DNA of 37,587 nt from Chlamydiota bacterium (lineage in GTDB: Bacteria; Chlamydiota; Chlamydiia; Chlamydiales; Parachlamydiaceae), in contig JABDFJ010000020.1 of NCBI GenBank assembly GCA_013286645.1, positions 1 through 37,587 on the forward strand. Direction: 5' to 3'. Positions 15,168 through 23,181 of the stretch are shown piece after piece (within the stretch, counting starts at the first letter, position 1; each line of letters begins with the position of its first letter). The position numbers were made by a program, and so were the translations under genes. The notes under the pieces were generated by a model that did not search any database, was not told the origin of the DNA, and saw nothing but the letters and a program-made list of their open reading frames with translations.

Positions 15168-16205
15168 TTAAAGGGATTCATAATCTTGACGGATCATATC
15201 GATGGCAATCTCCTGATCATGCAAATCCAGGTCAAGCCAACGGAATAACGGCTCACGCTTGAACCAGGTAAACTGCCTCTTTGCATAATTACGGGAAGCT
15301 TGCTTAAATAATTCCACAAAGCGCCGATAATCCTCCTTAGTGCGAGGAGAATCAAGGAAATCTAGAGCTTGACGATACCCTATAGCCTGGGATGCTGAGC
15401 TATTTTCGCGCAATCCCTTTGTAGCCAACAACGCCACTTCTTCAAGAAACCCTTCTTCCAGCATTTGATCACAGCGCTTCTCAATGCGTTTGTACAAATG
15501 TTCACGCGGCCTGTGTAAAAACCAGCACCTAAAATCGTAATTTTGAGGCTTGCGTCTGCCCTTCCACGACAGCTTACTGACTTTTTTTCCTGTGAGCGTA
15601 ATAATTTCAAGCGCACGCACAATTTTTTGTTTATCATGCTTTGTGATTGTACTTGCATACTGAGGATCGAACTGCTTCAGCCTTTCATAAAGAGCTTCTG
15701 AACCCAAGCGCTCAATCTCTTCCTCCAAAACCTTTCTAAGCTCTGGGACTGATGGAGGACCACAGGGAGGGCCATAGAGTAATGAATGGAGATAAAAACC
15801 AGATCCACCAACGATTAAAGGGATACGCTCATGCCCATGCACAAGCTGGCAACAATGGCGCGCTTCATAATAGAAATCAACGACGTTAAAACTCTCATTG
15901 ACATCTCGGATATCAATGAGATGGTGACCGATCTTTGCACGCTCTGCTGGCGTGGCTTTAGCCGTGCCAATATCCATGCCTCGATACACTTGCATGGAAT
16001 CGGCCGAAATGATTTCACCACCATACTGCTCTGCTAAGGCCATTGCCAAAGCACTTTTTCCAGTAGCTGTCGGCCCAGCAAGCACAATGACACGCTTTTT
16101 CGGTTTATGCAATTTACCCGTTAGCTGTTTTTGAGCTTCTAAAGTAAAACCTACAAAAATCCGTTCAATTTCTTTTTTTTCAACAGTAGTTTCGCAACTT
16201 GTCAC
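15168..16205 (-). CDS. miaA: tRNA dimethylallyltransferase
   Basis: Adds a dimethylallyl group to A37 of tRNAs that read UNN codons. The P-loop GPTATGKS is at 44-51. GEIISADSMQVYRGMDIGTAKAT is the classical MiaA block (written here for recognition of D and Q residues), followed by GHHLIDI and IPLIVGGSGFYLHSLLYG. The C-terminal FKQASRNYAKRQFTWFKRE is also diagnostic. The 345 aa include an extra N-terminal piece of about 35 residues. The start is GTG at 16205 with GAGGG a few bases upstream. Only 8 bp separate it from rsbV, so the two are one operon, as I recall for Chlamydia (CT765-CT766). Confidence 0.96.
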   Translation of the reverse strand: MTSCETTVEKKEIERIFVGFTLEAQKQLTGKLHKPKKRVIVLAGPTATGKSALAMALAEQYGGEIISADSMQVYRGMDIGTAKATPAERAKIGHHLIDIRDVNESFNVVDFYYEARHCCQLVHGHERIPLIVGGSGFYLHSLLYGPPCGPPSVPELRKVLEEEIERLGSEALYERLKQFDPQYASTITKHDKQKIVRALEIITLTGKKVSKLSWKGRRKPQNYDFRCWFLHRPREHLYKRIEKRCDQMLEEGFLEEVALLATKGLRENSSASQAIGYRQALDFLDSPRTKEDYRRFVELFKQASRNYAKRQFTWFKREPLFRWLDLDLHDQEIAIDMIRQDYESL

Positions 16206-16213
16206 GCCGCCCT

Positions 16214-16567
16214 CTAGAAATGTTTGAGAGCTTCCTCTTCAGTTTGAAACAGATCTAATATGTGGTCGAAACCCGACATTTTCAACACATCCATCACATT
16301 AGGAATCATCCCACAAATGCACAATTTTCCTGATAAAGTGCGCACTTTCTTCGTCGTCGAGAGCAGCATTCTCATCCCCGCGCTGCTGATATAAGAAACA
16401 CCCGATATTTCGAGAATAATTTTGTGATGCCCGTTATTGATAACGTCGAACACTTTCTTTTCTGCAGTAGGTGAAGATACAGCATCTAAGCGCCCTTTAA
16501 TGCGCATAATCAGCACCTCTCCTTTTTGTTCTTCTGAAATCTCAGCTACGCTTTCAGTCGTTCCCAT
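16214..16567 (-). CDS. rsbV: Anti-anti-sigma factor, RsbV/STAS domain
   Basis: A 117 aa single STAS-domain protein of the partner-switching type. It would bind an RsbW-like anti-sigma kinase and be inactivated by phosphorylation. The signature is GVSYISSAGMRMLL, where S62 aligns with the phosphoserine of SpoIIAA/RsbV. VLIMRIKGRLDAVSSPTAE is the first strand and loop. The ATG at 16567 has AAAGAGG 5 nt upstream, and a plausible promoter lies further up. In chlamydiae this protein is part of the Rsb network linked to sigma factor and metabolite sensing. No RsbW or RsbU gene lies in this window. Confidence 0.93.
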   Translation of the reverse strand: MGTTESVAEISEEQKGEVLIMRIKGRLDAVSSPTAEKKVFDVINNGHHKIILEISGVSYISSAGMRMLLSTTKKVRTLSGKLCICGMIPNVMDVLKMSGFDHILDLFQTEEEALKHF

Positions 16568-16614
16568 ATAAACCTCTTTGTTAAGCGGTTCCTAAAATTT
16601 AGTGTTCTATCCTG

Positions 16615-16644
16615 ATTTTAAACTATTTTTTATTCAAACTGCAA
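16615..16644 (-). promoter_or_regulatory. Candidate sigma-66/70 promoter of rsbV-miaA
   Basis: On the minus strand TTGCAG (16644-16639) and TAAAAT (16620-16615) are separated by 18 bp. The -10 lies 47 bp upstream of the rsbV start. The region is very A/T-rich. The match is moderate, with two of six -35 positions off consensus. Confidence 0.45.
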
Positions 16645-16700
16645 CATAATAGTTTTTTTGTTTATACCAAACGTGACTCAAAATTTGGTATTTCCAGCTG

Positions 16701-16793
16701 CGCGAAAATCCCCGCGGATCAAATATCGCAAGCGGCCCAATATTAAGTCAATATGGGGCCGCTTGCGATATTTGATCCGCGGGGTTTTGGCGC
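16701..16793. repeat. Near-perfect 40-bp hairpin overlapping the nrnA stop
   Basis: Left arm 16701-16744 (CGCGAAAATCCCC, GCGGATCAAATATCGC, AAGCGGCCC, AATATT) pairs with right arm 16750-16793, with a loop of only 5 nt (16745-16749) and two small irregularities. The right arm is inside the 3' end of the DHH phosphoesterase gene and encodes its last 16 residues. There is no U tract beyond the stem, so classical rho-independent termination is not evident. Confidence 0.92.
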
Positions 16794-17840
16794 GCTCGAA
16801 ATGCTAACTTTGGAATCACTTTCGGTATACATCTCCGAAGCTACCATTCGATTTTTCTCGTTTTCGAAAAGCCCGTCCAGTAGGTTTAAGATTTTTTGTT
16901 TAATTTCCAATAGAGAACCCCGCCACAATATCCCTGCAGCGTTGGCATGACCACCTCCACCTAGCTGATGCACCATCGAGCTCATATCGAGATTTCTTTT
17001 AGAACGGAGCGATACACGCACATGTCCCCCATCGATCTCGCGCAACAGCACAAAGCACCGAACCCCTTCGATCATATGATTGAAATCATGAATATATTCA
17101 AAATCGATATGTTCTAGATCCACTCCATTAATATTCATCTTCGCGTAATCATCACTACTGATTTGCTGGATGACCACCTGATCATCATGGTACGTTTCCA
17201 TTGCAAGTAAAACATGCGCAAATAAACGCGCTTCAGCCAAAGACACATGTTGAAATAATCTAGCATACATCAAATCAGGATCCACACCTACTTTCATGCA
17301 CTCTTCAGCAATATGGTGTGCTTGTAAGCTTGTCGACGAATAACAGAAACGGCCCGTATCGCAAATTACGCTGGCATAAATCCCTGTCGCAGCCTCTAGA
17401 TTGAACTGAAAATCACATTCACAAAGCAAAGAATAAATCATTGCTCCCGCAGAACATGCTTTAGGATCCATCACACAATGTGTCGTACAAGGTATTTCAA
17501 TCTCGTGATGATCTATGCAAAGAGAAACAACACCTGGGATATCAATGAAACGCGCAAGCGCTCCTAGACGCTCTCTTTTGTGTGCATCAAGCGCAATCAG
17601 CACTTCCATTTGGCTATAATCCCCTTTGGGATCGTAGGCTTCAAATAGACCGTGATAATCCAAGAAAGCAAATTTACGTGGGAGCGGACTATCACAAACG
17701 AAACGCACCTTTTTTCCACGCTGCAACAAGAACTCAGTTAAAGCACAGGCTGCTCCTAACCCATCACCATCAGGATTCACATGGGTAGTCAAAATGAAAT
17801 TTTGATGTTCTTGAAGAATTTTTTTAGTTTCGTGCCACAT
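16743..17840 (-). CDS. nrnA: DHH-family phosphoesterase (NrnA-like oligoribonuclease/pAp phosphatase)
   Basis: A 365 aa bifunctional nanoRNase-type DHH/DHHA1 protein. Metal-binding motifs are clear: TTHVNPDGDGLG (H20, D24, D26), LIALDAHKRERLG (D85), IDHHE (110-113) and CDTGRF (D161). The DHHA1 domain ends with LGGGGHANAAG, which binds the substrate. Family members degrade 2-5 nt RNA or pAp, and some cleave linear dinucleotides from c-di-AMP breakdown, which may connect with dacA at 33616. The final 16 residues (ending RGSNIASGPILT) are encoded by one arm of the 16701-16793 hairpin and are probably a repeat-derived tail. The start ATG at 17840 is preceded by GAGTGG. Confidence 0.9.
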   Translation of the reverse strand: MWHETKKILQEHQNFILTTHVNPDGDGLGAACALTEFLLQRGKKVRFVCDSPLPRKFAFLDYHGLFEAYDPKGDYSQMEVLIALDAHKRERLGALARFIDIPGVVSLCIDHHEIEIPCTTHCVMDPKACSAGAMIYSLLCECDFQFNLEAATGIYASVICDTGRFCYSSTSLQAHHIAEECMKVGVDPDLMYARLFQHVSLAEARLFAHVLLAMETYHDDQVVIQQISSDDYAKMNINGVDLEHIDFEYIHDFNHMIEGVRCFVLLREIDGGHVRVSLRSKRNLDMSSMVHQLGGGGHANAAGILWRGSLLEIKQKILNLLDGLFENEKNRMVASEMYTESDSKVSISSAPKPRGSNIASGPILT

Positions 17841-17991
17841 AATCCACTCTGTAACAAGCTAAGATACGCTCTACTCGACTAGGCGCTTACAAACAATTGA
17901 TTTACAACTACTTAGTTTAATATCCCTCGATTCAATAGGAACAAAATTCAATCTCTTAATACCCGAGGCGTATTTTTTTTACAAAATATCT

Positions 17992-18369
17992 TTAAACGGA
18001 GGCTGTTGCCATTTCAGGCGCTCTTTCCACATGCCCTTTTTTCTCTAAAAATTGCACGCGTTCTGCTGCCACGCGCAGCTTACAGCGCTTTTCTCCATCT
18101 TTAGCATGCCAAGTGTCTAATTGTAAACGCCCTTCTATTAACACGGCAGAGGAACAATCTAAAAGCTGCACGCAACTTTCAGCCTGTTTGCCCCACACAA
18201 CAACATCTACAAAACACACTTCTTGCTGCTTATCGCCGCCTTGCGTGATAAATTCCCTATTTAGGGCCACAAGCAGATCAGTGACTGAAATCCCATTCGG
18301 AGTGCGGCGTAACTCAGGTTTTCGCGTCAACCTCCCTGCTATCAACACTTTATTTAACGCAACCATCAT
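17992..18369 (-). CDS. ssb: Single-stranded DNA-binding protein, short form
   Basis: A 125 aa OB-fold protein. NKVLIAGRLTRKPELRRTPNGISV is the standard bacterial SSB N-terminus (shown with its characteristic Arg, Pro and Gly residues), and VDVVVWGKQAESC, GRLQLDTW and LRVAAERVQFL complete the fold. The C-terminus ends GHVERAPEMATASV and lacks both the Gly/Pro linker and the acidic DDDIPF-type tip that recruits partner proteins in normal SSBs. So it may be a specialised second SSB or a shortened gene. ATG-ATG start with AAGGGA upstream. A CCTAAAGGAC inverted repeat lies upstream of it. Confidence 0.9.
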   Translation of the reverse strand: MMVALNKVLIAGRLTRKPELRRTPNGISVTDLLVALNREFITQGGDKQQEVCFVDVVVWGKQAESCVQLLDCSSAVLIEGRLQLDTWHAKDGEKRCKLRVAAERVQFLEKKGHVERAPEMATASV

Positions 18370-18550
18370 CTTTCCCTTTATGCTGAGAAGATCACTAAAT
18401 ACTCAAATTGCATTTGGTGACCACGTTGAATCAGCACACCCCTCTCCAATAAATCATAGAGCCAGTATGGTGGCCTTGAAAACCACAATATCACAAATCT
18501 TTTTTTTAACAAGCGTTGATTATTATTTTTTTGAAGTTTTTAAAAACAAG

Positions 18551-18643
18551 GGACAAAAAGGACGAAAAGGACCTAAAGGACGAGCTAGATGTAATGAGAT
18601 GATCGCAAAGTCCTTTAGGTCCTTTAGGTCGTTTTCGTCCTTT
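18551..18643. repeat. Inverted repeat with 9-bp phased GGAC units, CCTAAAGGAC family
   Basis: In the left arm GGAC begins at 18551, 18560, 18569 and 18578, exactly every 9 bp. In the right arm GTC(C/G) begins at 18610, 18619, 18628 and 18637, also every 9 bp. The arms pair as GGACGAAAAGGACCTAAAGGAC. The right arm supplies the stop codon of the gene that ends at 18642. The rest of 18370-18550 shows no gene or other clear signal. Confidence 0.92.
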
Positions 18644-19049
18644 AGGGCTCTCGAGGTAGTGTTGGATCGACTACTTCCATCTCAAGAATCTTGGTGGAGC
18701 CTATAGAATGAGTAAATATTAATTTTCTATGCGGAGAAAGTTCTATCACCGTCACAAATTTACCAGCAAAAAAAGAGGGAGGTGGTGGTGATGCAACTCG
18801 ACTAGGGGGAGTATTGCACCTTGAGCTTGCCGCCCCGTCAAGCGTAAAAGGTGAAATGCTAAGACGACCAGGAATTAGGCGGGATAGTTCGCTGCCAGAG
18901 CGCGAGAAAGAAGGAGGTAAACTCCCCTCCGATCCCGTACTAATCCGCCTCGCTAATGTTGAAGGCGATGCCGTACGACTACAGGTCGTAGAGCAAATTG
19001 AAAGACTGCTTCTTCGATCTATCAAGGGGGATAATTCAACACTGCTCAT
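18642..19049 (-). CDS. Ser/Pro-rich hypothetical protein, candidate secreted effector
   Basis: A 135 aa protein of unknown function. Residues 1-90 are strongly enriched in Ser, Arg and Pro (IDRRSSLSICSTTCSR, SLPPSFSRSGSELSRL, PPSRVASPPPPSFF) and look disordered. Residues 92-130 (FVTVIELSPHRKLIFTHSIG, TKILEMEVVD) could form a small beta unit. The start is well supported: AAGGAG lies 7 nt before the ATG at 19049. The final residues, LPREP, and the stop codon fall at the edge of the GGAC repeat. Composition and the RVASP-type motif resemble the next gene upstream, which has RAASP. An effector role is inference from composition and neighbourhood. Confidence 0.65.
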   Translation of the reverse strand: MSSVELSPLIDRRSSLSICSTTCSRTASPSTLARRISTGSEGSLPPSFSRSGSELSRLIPGRLSISPFTLDGAASSRCNTPPSRVASPPPPSFFAGKFVTVIELSPHRKLIFTHSIGSTKILEMEVVDPTLPREP

Positions 19050-19119
19050 CGTCTACTCCTTAAAAAATAGCGAAGAATGTCTTTGCAATTTTTTTTGATG
19101 GTACTCAAATACACATGCA

Positions 19120-19203
19120 AATGATGTTTTCAACGCTCTAAACTCGAATCTTCGTCCAAACCATGCATAACGTCGAGTCAAAAGAGATATTGAAAACATC
19201 ATT
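19120..19203. repeat. Hairpin between the two Ser-rich genes
   Basis: AATGATGTTTTCAA (19120-19133) is exactly inverted as TTGAAAACATCATT (19190-19203). Inside, CTCT/AGAG and ACTCGA/TCGAGT add imperfect pairing. It follows the stop of the 399-aa gene on the minus strand and may stabilise or end its transcript. No U-run is visible on the minus strand. Confidence 0.7.
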
Positions 19204-19212
19204 CGATCTTTT

Positions 19213-20412
19213 TTAATTACTTGCGCGCAAAGCTTCCGCTTGCTGCATTTTATCCAAAGCGGCTGAAACCTGCGGACTAGCTGCTCTTGAAGAACTTCCA
19301 GAGGCTACCTGTTCGCCTAACTGGCCATTAACGAACTGGCCATAAACTGGAATCGACAGGTCTCCTCCTGCAAAAAGTCGGCGCGCAGCCATAGGCGAAA
19401 GCGCTGGAGAGCCACCAGGAGATGAACCTCTACTGTTAATGTGGAGAGACCTAGTTGTAGGATGCCTAGGCGGCGTCGCACGGCTAGAATGTATTACTTC
19501 TCTTTGAATTGTCTCACTTACGGCTCGTTGATGTCCTAAAAACGCGCCGGGTAGCTCATTGAAACTAGGTGAATTGCTCCTAGTACCCACTGGAGAATCG
19601 TGGAAAATATCATCAAGCACTACTTCTGCCCCCTTTTTAGTAAGATAGACTTGAAGTGGAATGTGTTTTGCTTGCAGAGCACTAATTATCGCAGCTAGTT
19701 GCCCTTGCGAAATTTGGCACGGCACAAAGATATTTTCGCGCTCTTTAGATTCTGCCCAACACGTATAAGCCTCATGGACAGCGGCTTCTTTATGGGCAGC
19801 GGTTTCTTTTTGATCAAGGGGCGTGCCCTTATGGACCATAAAACTTTTTGTCCCTGCGACTAATTGATTTACCTTGTCGATGGACATCGGTTGTTGAGAG
19901 ACATTTGTAAAACAATTTTCAGAAGGCACAATCAATAGCTCGCAAATAAATGTGTTATGATCTTCCGTCCTAAGTTCTAGTAGTTCGATATCTTGTGGAT
20001 GCCCCCTTACCTCTTTTGCCTCTCCACCCCTTTCGTGCTTACTTTTCTTAACATGCTCGATCATCTTGCCGATATCATCTTTTAAAAACGTGCACCTTTC
20101 GATCTCACCACTTTTGTATTGCACAAAACCCTGGCGTATGCAAGAACCCTTCCGGTGTTTAATTTCCTGTATTAGAATTTCCGAAATTTCAGCCCAATTG
20201 AGCTGGTCAAATGTTTTTGGGGGTTTAGATGCCCCTAAGGACCTAGGAGTCATAGGTGGTGACAGACCAAGCCCAAATGTTTTTTGGGGTCTAGATGCAC
20301 CTAGGGACCTAGGAGTCACAGGTGGTGACAGACCAAGCCCAACAGCTTCTTGTAAATTACTACTACTATAGGCCCTGGATGATGCTCCGTGAAATGAAGG
20401 TGATGCGCACAT
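19213..20412 (-). CDS. Ser/Pro-rich protein with internal 22-aa tandem repeat, candidate effector
   Basis: A 399 aa protein I do not recognise. Residues 1-70 are disordered and contain two copies of a 22-residue repeat, GLGLSPPVTPRSLGAS(R/K)P plus KTF. A middle part of about 70-290 looks folded (QLNWAEISEILIQEIKH, DIELLELRTEDHNTFICELLIVPS, QLAAIISALQAKHIPLQVYL). The C-terminal 290-399 is again Ser/Pro/Arg-rich (SRATPPRHPTTRSLH, GSSPGGSPALSPMAARRLF, SSSRAASPQ). There is no signal peptide or membrane segment. Disordered S/T-P tails with a folded centre are common in chlamydial type III effectors, but nothing here proves secretion. No strong Shine-Dalgarno is visible at 20412. Confidence 0.68.
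   Translation of the reverse strand: MCASPSFHGASSRAYSSSNLQEAVGLGLSPPVTPRSLGASRPQKTFGLGLSPPMTPRSLGASKPPKTFDQLNWAEISEILIQEIKHRKGSCIRQGFVQYKSGEIERCTFLKDDIGKMIEHVKKSKHERGGEAKEVRGHPQDIELLELRTEDHNTFICELLIVPSENCFTNVSQQPMSIDKVNQLVAGTKSFMVHKGTPLDQKETAAHKEAAVHEAYTCWAESKERENIFVPCQISQGQLAAIISALQAKHIPLQVYLTKKGAEVVLDDIFHDSPVGTRSNSPSFNELPGAFLGHQRAVSETIQREVIHSSRATPPRHPTTRSLHINSRGSSPGGSPALSPMAARRLFAGGDLSIPVYGQFVNGQLGEQVASGSSSRAASPQVSAALDKMQQAEALRASN
20209..20340 (-). repeat. 66-bp tandem duplication within coding sequence
   Basis: Two adjacent 66-bp copies (20209-20274 and 20275-20340) differ at about 10 positions and keep frame. They encode GLGLSPP(V/M)TPRSLGAS repeats near the N-terminus of the 399-aa protein. 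Most differences preserve the protein sequence. Confidence 0.9.
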
Positions 20413-20569
20413 AATAACCTCTCGTCAAATGTATTAAGATGCCAAAACAAACATTACCAAGATTTCTATTTCATAAGCAAGCCTTCTGTAATCATCTTGC
20501 ATTTATCGACATACAAACCTAAAATAGGTGATTGATACGCAAAAAAACCACCACCTAAAAGAAAAACCA

Positions 20570-21178
20570 ATGTCACGCAGAGCAACCTTCTCCCTGTTCC
20601 ACTCCCATCTCGACCTCGCTCATGATTTGTGGAAAAAAATCATCCAAGCTGGTGACATTGTGATTGATGCCACCTGCGGCAATGGTTACGACACCCTTTT
20701 TTTAGCGCAACACGCCATACTAGAAGGCAAAATCGGCAACCTCATCGCCATCGATAAACAAGCCCAAGCCATTGAAACCACCAAACAGCGCTTAGAAGCC
20801 GCCATTCCCCAAGAACACCTTACTAGCATCCGCTTGTTAAATCAATGCCACTCTTCCTTTCCAGCTGATCTAAATCCCGCTTCTGTGACTTTGATTGTTT
20901 ATAATTTAGGCTATCTCCCAGGCGGCGACAAAGCCTTGACAACTCTCCGAAATACCACCCAGCAAAGTCTAACACACGCTCTCCTCTTACTGCGTCCCGG
21001 AGGCATGCTCAGCGTCACTTGTTATCCCGGACATCCCGAAGGAAAAGAGGAAGAAGAAACAGTTTTGCGCTTTGCCTCCCAACTAGCTTCTCATGAATGG
21101 AGTTGCTGCCACCATCGCTGGCTCAACCGCCCTGCTGCCCCAAGCCTACTCATCATCCAAAAAGCGCTTACTAACTAA
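20570..21178 (+). CDS. Class I SAM-dependent RNA methylase (YtqB/MnmM-like)
   Basis: SAM-binding motif I is VIDATCGNGYDTLFLA, with the acidic motif II at LIAIDKQ. YNLGYLPGGDKALTT is the NxGYLPGGD signature of the putative rRNA methylase family that includes B. subtilis YtqB; I recall work showing that protein to be the tRNA mnm5s2U34 methyltransferase MnmM. LRPGGMLSVTCYPGHPEG follows. The ORF can begin at GTG 20528, but MSRRATFSLFH at ATG 20570 (202 aa) fits the family start better; neither has a strong ribosome binding site. It overlaps the convergent guaC-like gene by 4 nt at the stops. Confidence 0.85.
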   Translation: MSRRATFSLFHSHLDLAHDLWKKIIQAGDIVIDATCGNGYDTLFLAQHAILEGKIGNLIAIDKQAQAIETTKQRLEAAIPQEHLTSIRLLNQCHSSFPADLNPASVTLIVYNLGYLPGGDKALTTLRNTTQQSLTHALLLLRPGGMLSVTCYPGHPEGKEEEETVLRFASQLASHEWSCCHHRWLNRPAAPSLLIIQKALTN

Positions 21179-22191
21179 ATCTTGCGCGGGAGGCTCTCAG
21201 ATTTATATGTCGAGCTTACCTCCACAAATTCAGCCTTGCGCTGTAACTCTTTGATATTTCTCCCTCCCCCATATGTCAAACCGCTGCGCAACCCTCCAAG
21301 GATAGTATCGATGAGCTTGGCCGCAGAGCCGCTTACGGGGGCCCAAAAATCCACCCCTTCTGCCACGGTCATTTCTTTAAGAGCTCCATAAAAATCTTTT
21401 TGGAAATCTTCACTGGCTTGTCCCCGGTATTTAGCTTCAACAATTCCAGAATCGCTATTTTGACGCTTCTTAGCATTACTTTCAGTGGTCAGGGCAAATA
21501 ATTTACCGATCATCACGCTACTTGCCCCTGCAGCCAAAGCCAAAACGACATCGCGACTGTCACGAATGCCCCCATCCGCAATTAAGGGTACCCTCAGCTT
21601 TTCAGCCACCTGCGCACAATCTCGAATCGCACTAAACTGAGGCACACCAAACCCCGTCACCATCCGCGTTGTGCAAGCAGCTCCAGGTCCTACCCCAACT
21701 TTCACAGCATCAGCGCCAGCATTAACCAAGTCATGATATGCCATTGCCGTGCACACATTGCCTGCAATGATATCTTTTGAAGGATGGCTTTGCTTAAGCT
21801 CCTGGATGAGTTTGAACATACGGCTAGAATGACCGTGAGCAACATCGATGCATATGCCAGCAGCTCCAAGATCTAACAATTTGCGAATGTCATCGGCGTG
21901 ATGGCTATGAATGCCACACGAGATAAAAGTTTTTTCTCCATATTTTTTCACCCAGCGGAGCTGCTCTTCGGTATTTGTAAACCGATGAAAGATAGGCATC
22001 GAGCCATACTTCAGCAACAGATCAGCCAGCTCGTCACCAATGACTGAATCCATATTCGCCGCCAGCAAAGGAATTTGCATTTTGCGGTCTCGCGTCAACC
22101 ACGATGACACATCAGGTTCAGTACGCGATGGAATATTATTAAATTGAGGCACAAGGGCCACATCGTCAAAAGTGTACGCACGGCGCAACAT
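21175..22191 (-). CDS. guaC: IMP dehydrogenase/GMP reductase family, most like GMP reductase
   Basis: A 338 aa TIM-barrel enzyme. Diagnostic blocks are [20 protein letters not shown], the active-site loop [11 protein letters not shown] (C173), [29 protein letters not shown] and KYRGQAS. No CBS domains are present, and the length equals GMP reductase (about 340) rather than IMP dehydrogenase (about 490), so conversion of GMP to IMP is the better reading. A CBS-less IMP dehydrogenase is the alternative. I choose the ATG at 22191 because GGAGGAG sits 7 nt upstream; the longer TTG start at 22206 would lie on that Shine-Dalgarno. It follows the exonuclease gene by 2 bp. Confidence 0.88.
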   Translation of the reverse strand: MLRRAYTFDDVALVPQFNNIPSRTEPDVSSWLTRDRKMQIPLLAANMDSVIGDELADLLLKYGSMPIFHRFTNTEEQLRWVKKYGEKTFISCGIHSHHADDIRKLLDLGAAGICIDVAHGHSSRMFKLIQELKQSHPSKDIIAGNVCTAMAYHDLVNAGADAVKVGVGPGAACTTRMVTGFGVPQFSAIRDCAQVAEKLRVPLIADGGIRDSRDVVLALAAGASSVMIGKLFALTTESNAKKRQNSDSGIVEAKYRGQASEDFQKDFYGALKEMTVAEGVDFWAPVSGSAAKLIDTILGGLRSGLTYGGGRNIKELQRKAEFVEVSSTYKSESLPRKI

Positions 22192-22193
22192 AA

Positions 22194-22787
22194 TTAACTC
22201 CTCCAATCTTCGATTCCGAATACAGCTTTATAACAGTCTAACAAATGATCAACTCCACGCATGGCTCTATGTGGACAAGTTTCGGGAGGCAAACCAAAAG
22301 CTTGGGCAATAGAATTCTTAGATACAGAAATTTTCTCTGGTGCTCTTCTACCACCCTGACGGGCTTGAGACAAACACATTGCCCAATACATCGAAGCCAA
22401 ATCTAGCCAATGGTAAGGCCATCTTAACCCTTCTTGAATATATATATCGATCAATTGATTAAAAAAAGCACGATCGAAAGCTGGATTTTGACAGATGAAA
22501 AAAGCGTTTCCTCTTTGGATATTCAATCGAGAAAATATCTCTACAATCTCTTGGTTGATCATCCCAATGTCCTTGCCAGCAGCAACAGCCTCATAGTTAA
22601 AACCGTTAAACTCGACACTCCTATGATCTCTTTGCTGCCATGCCTCCATGGACTGCTTAACAATGCTCTGATACTCGTTAAGCACAAAACCTGACGATAG
22701 ATCAATAATTTTAAAAGCGATATCGATCGGACAATGCCTTGTAGCATCCAATCCTGTGGTTTCAATATCTAAAAAAATACCTAGCAT
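22194..22787 (-). CDS. DnaQ-like DEDDh 3'-5' exonuclease
   Basis: A 197 aa exonuclease-fold protein. ExoI motif FLDIETTGLD (the D and E of DEDD) starts at residue 5. ExoII appears around FICQNPAFDRAFFNQL (Asp in place) and ExoIII in HRAMRGVDHLL, giving the final H and D. It is shorter than the PolIII epsilon subunit and lacks an obvious polymerase-binding tail, so it may be a stand-alone RNase T-like, oligoribonuclease-like or proofreading nuclease. It is co-transcribed with the guaC-like gene. The upstream spacer is divergent and carries a GTGCCC inverted repeat. Confidence 0.88.
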   Translation of the reverse strand: MLGIFLDIETTGLDATRHCPIDIAFKIIDLSSGFVLNEYQSIVKQSMEAWQQRDHRSVEFNGFNYEAVAAGKDIGMINQEIVEIFSRLNIQRGNAFFICQNPAFDRAFFNQLIDIYIQEGLRWPYHWLDLASMYWAMCLSQARQGGRRAPEKISVSKNSIAQAFGLPPETCPHRAMRGVDHLLDCYKAVFGIEDWRS

Positions 22788-22820
22788 AAATAGTGTCTCA
22801 ATTTCGCCCCGGTGTGCGAC

Positions 22821-22960
22821 GTGCCCGTGTGCGTGCCCGAATCCTATTGTCCTTTAATACCCCTGCCCGAACTTACTCATCACATTGAATAAATGTCACA
22901 ATGTACTAAAAACTTAAATCATCAGAAAGAGAATTTTTCGGGCACGCACACAGGCTTGTG
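22821..22960. repeat. GTGCCC inverted repeat related to that at 2162-2278
   Basis: GTGCCCGTGTGCGTGCCCGAA (about 22821-22842) pairs with TTCGGGCACGCACAC (22937-22951). After the left arm an extra CCTGCCCGAACTTAC occurs, and before the right arm AATTTTT; both loop ends match the 2162-2278 element. The same GTGTGC interruption occurs in 14885-15136. In the rest of 22788-23181 I see A/T-rich sequence and TATAAT at 23165-23170, 11 nt before the next gene. Confidence 0.85.
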
Positions 22961-23181
22961 AATTTTTTTGAAATCATAATAAGATATATTTTAACTTACA
23001 GATTAAGTTACTCATTTTCTATTCTATAGGCTTCTCAACCGCGCGAGCACTCAATTTTTTGTTGCATCATTTTCTAGTCCCTTGCTATCTTTAACCACGC
23101 CCATCCATTAGGTTATCAGAAAAATCAGCAACAGGGACTGACCCATTTATCTTGGTAAGTCTCTTATAATGACGGTATGAC

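Noticed and set aside
18113-18706. 197-aa plus-strand ORF opposite ssb
   Set aside because: It covers the ssb gene in antisense and the GGAC repeat; composition is that of a shadow frame (Ser/Thr/Phe-rich, no domain).
21175-22191. Full-length IMP dehydrogenase (guaB) call
   Set aside because: CBS domains are missing and the length fits GMP reductase; a CBS-less IMP dehydrogenase remains the alternative.
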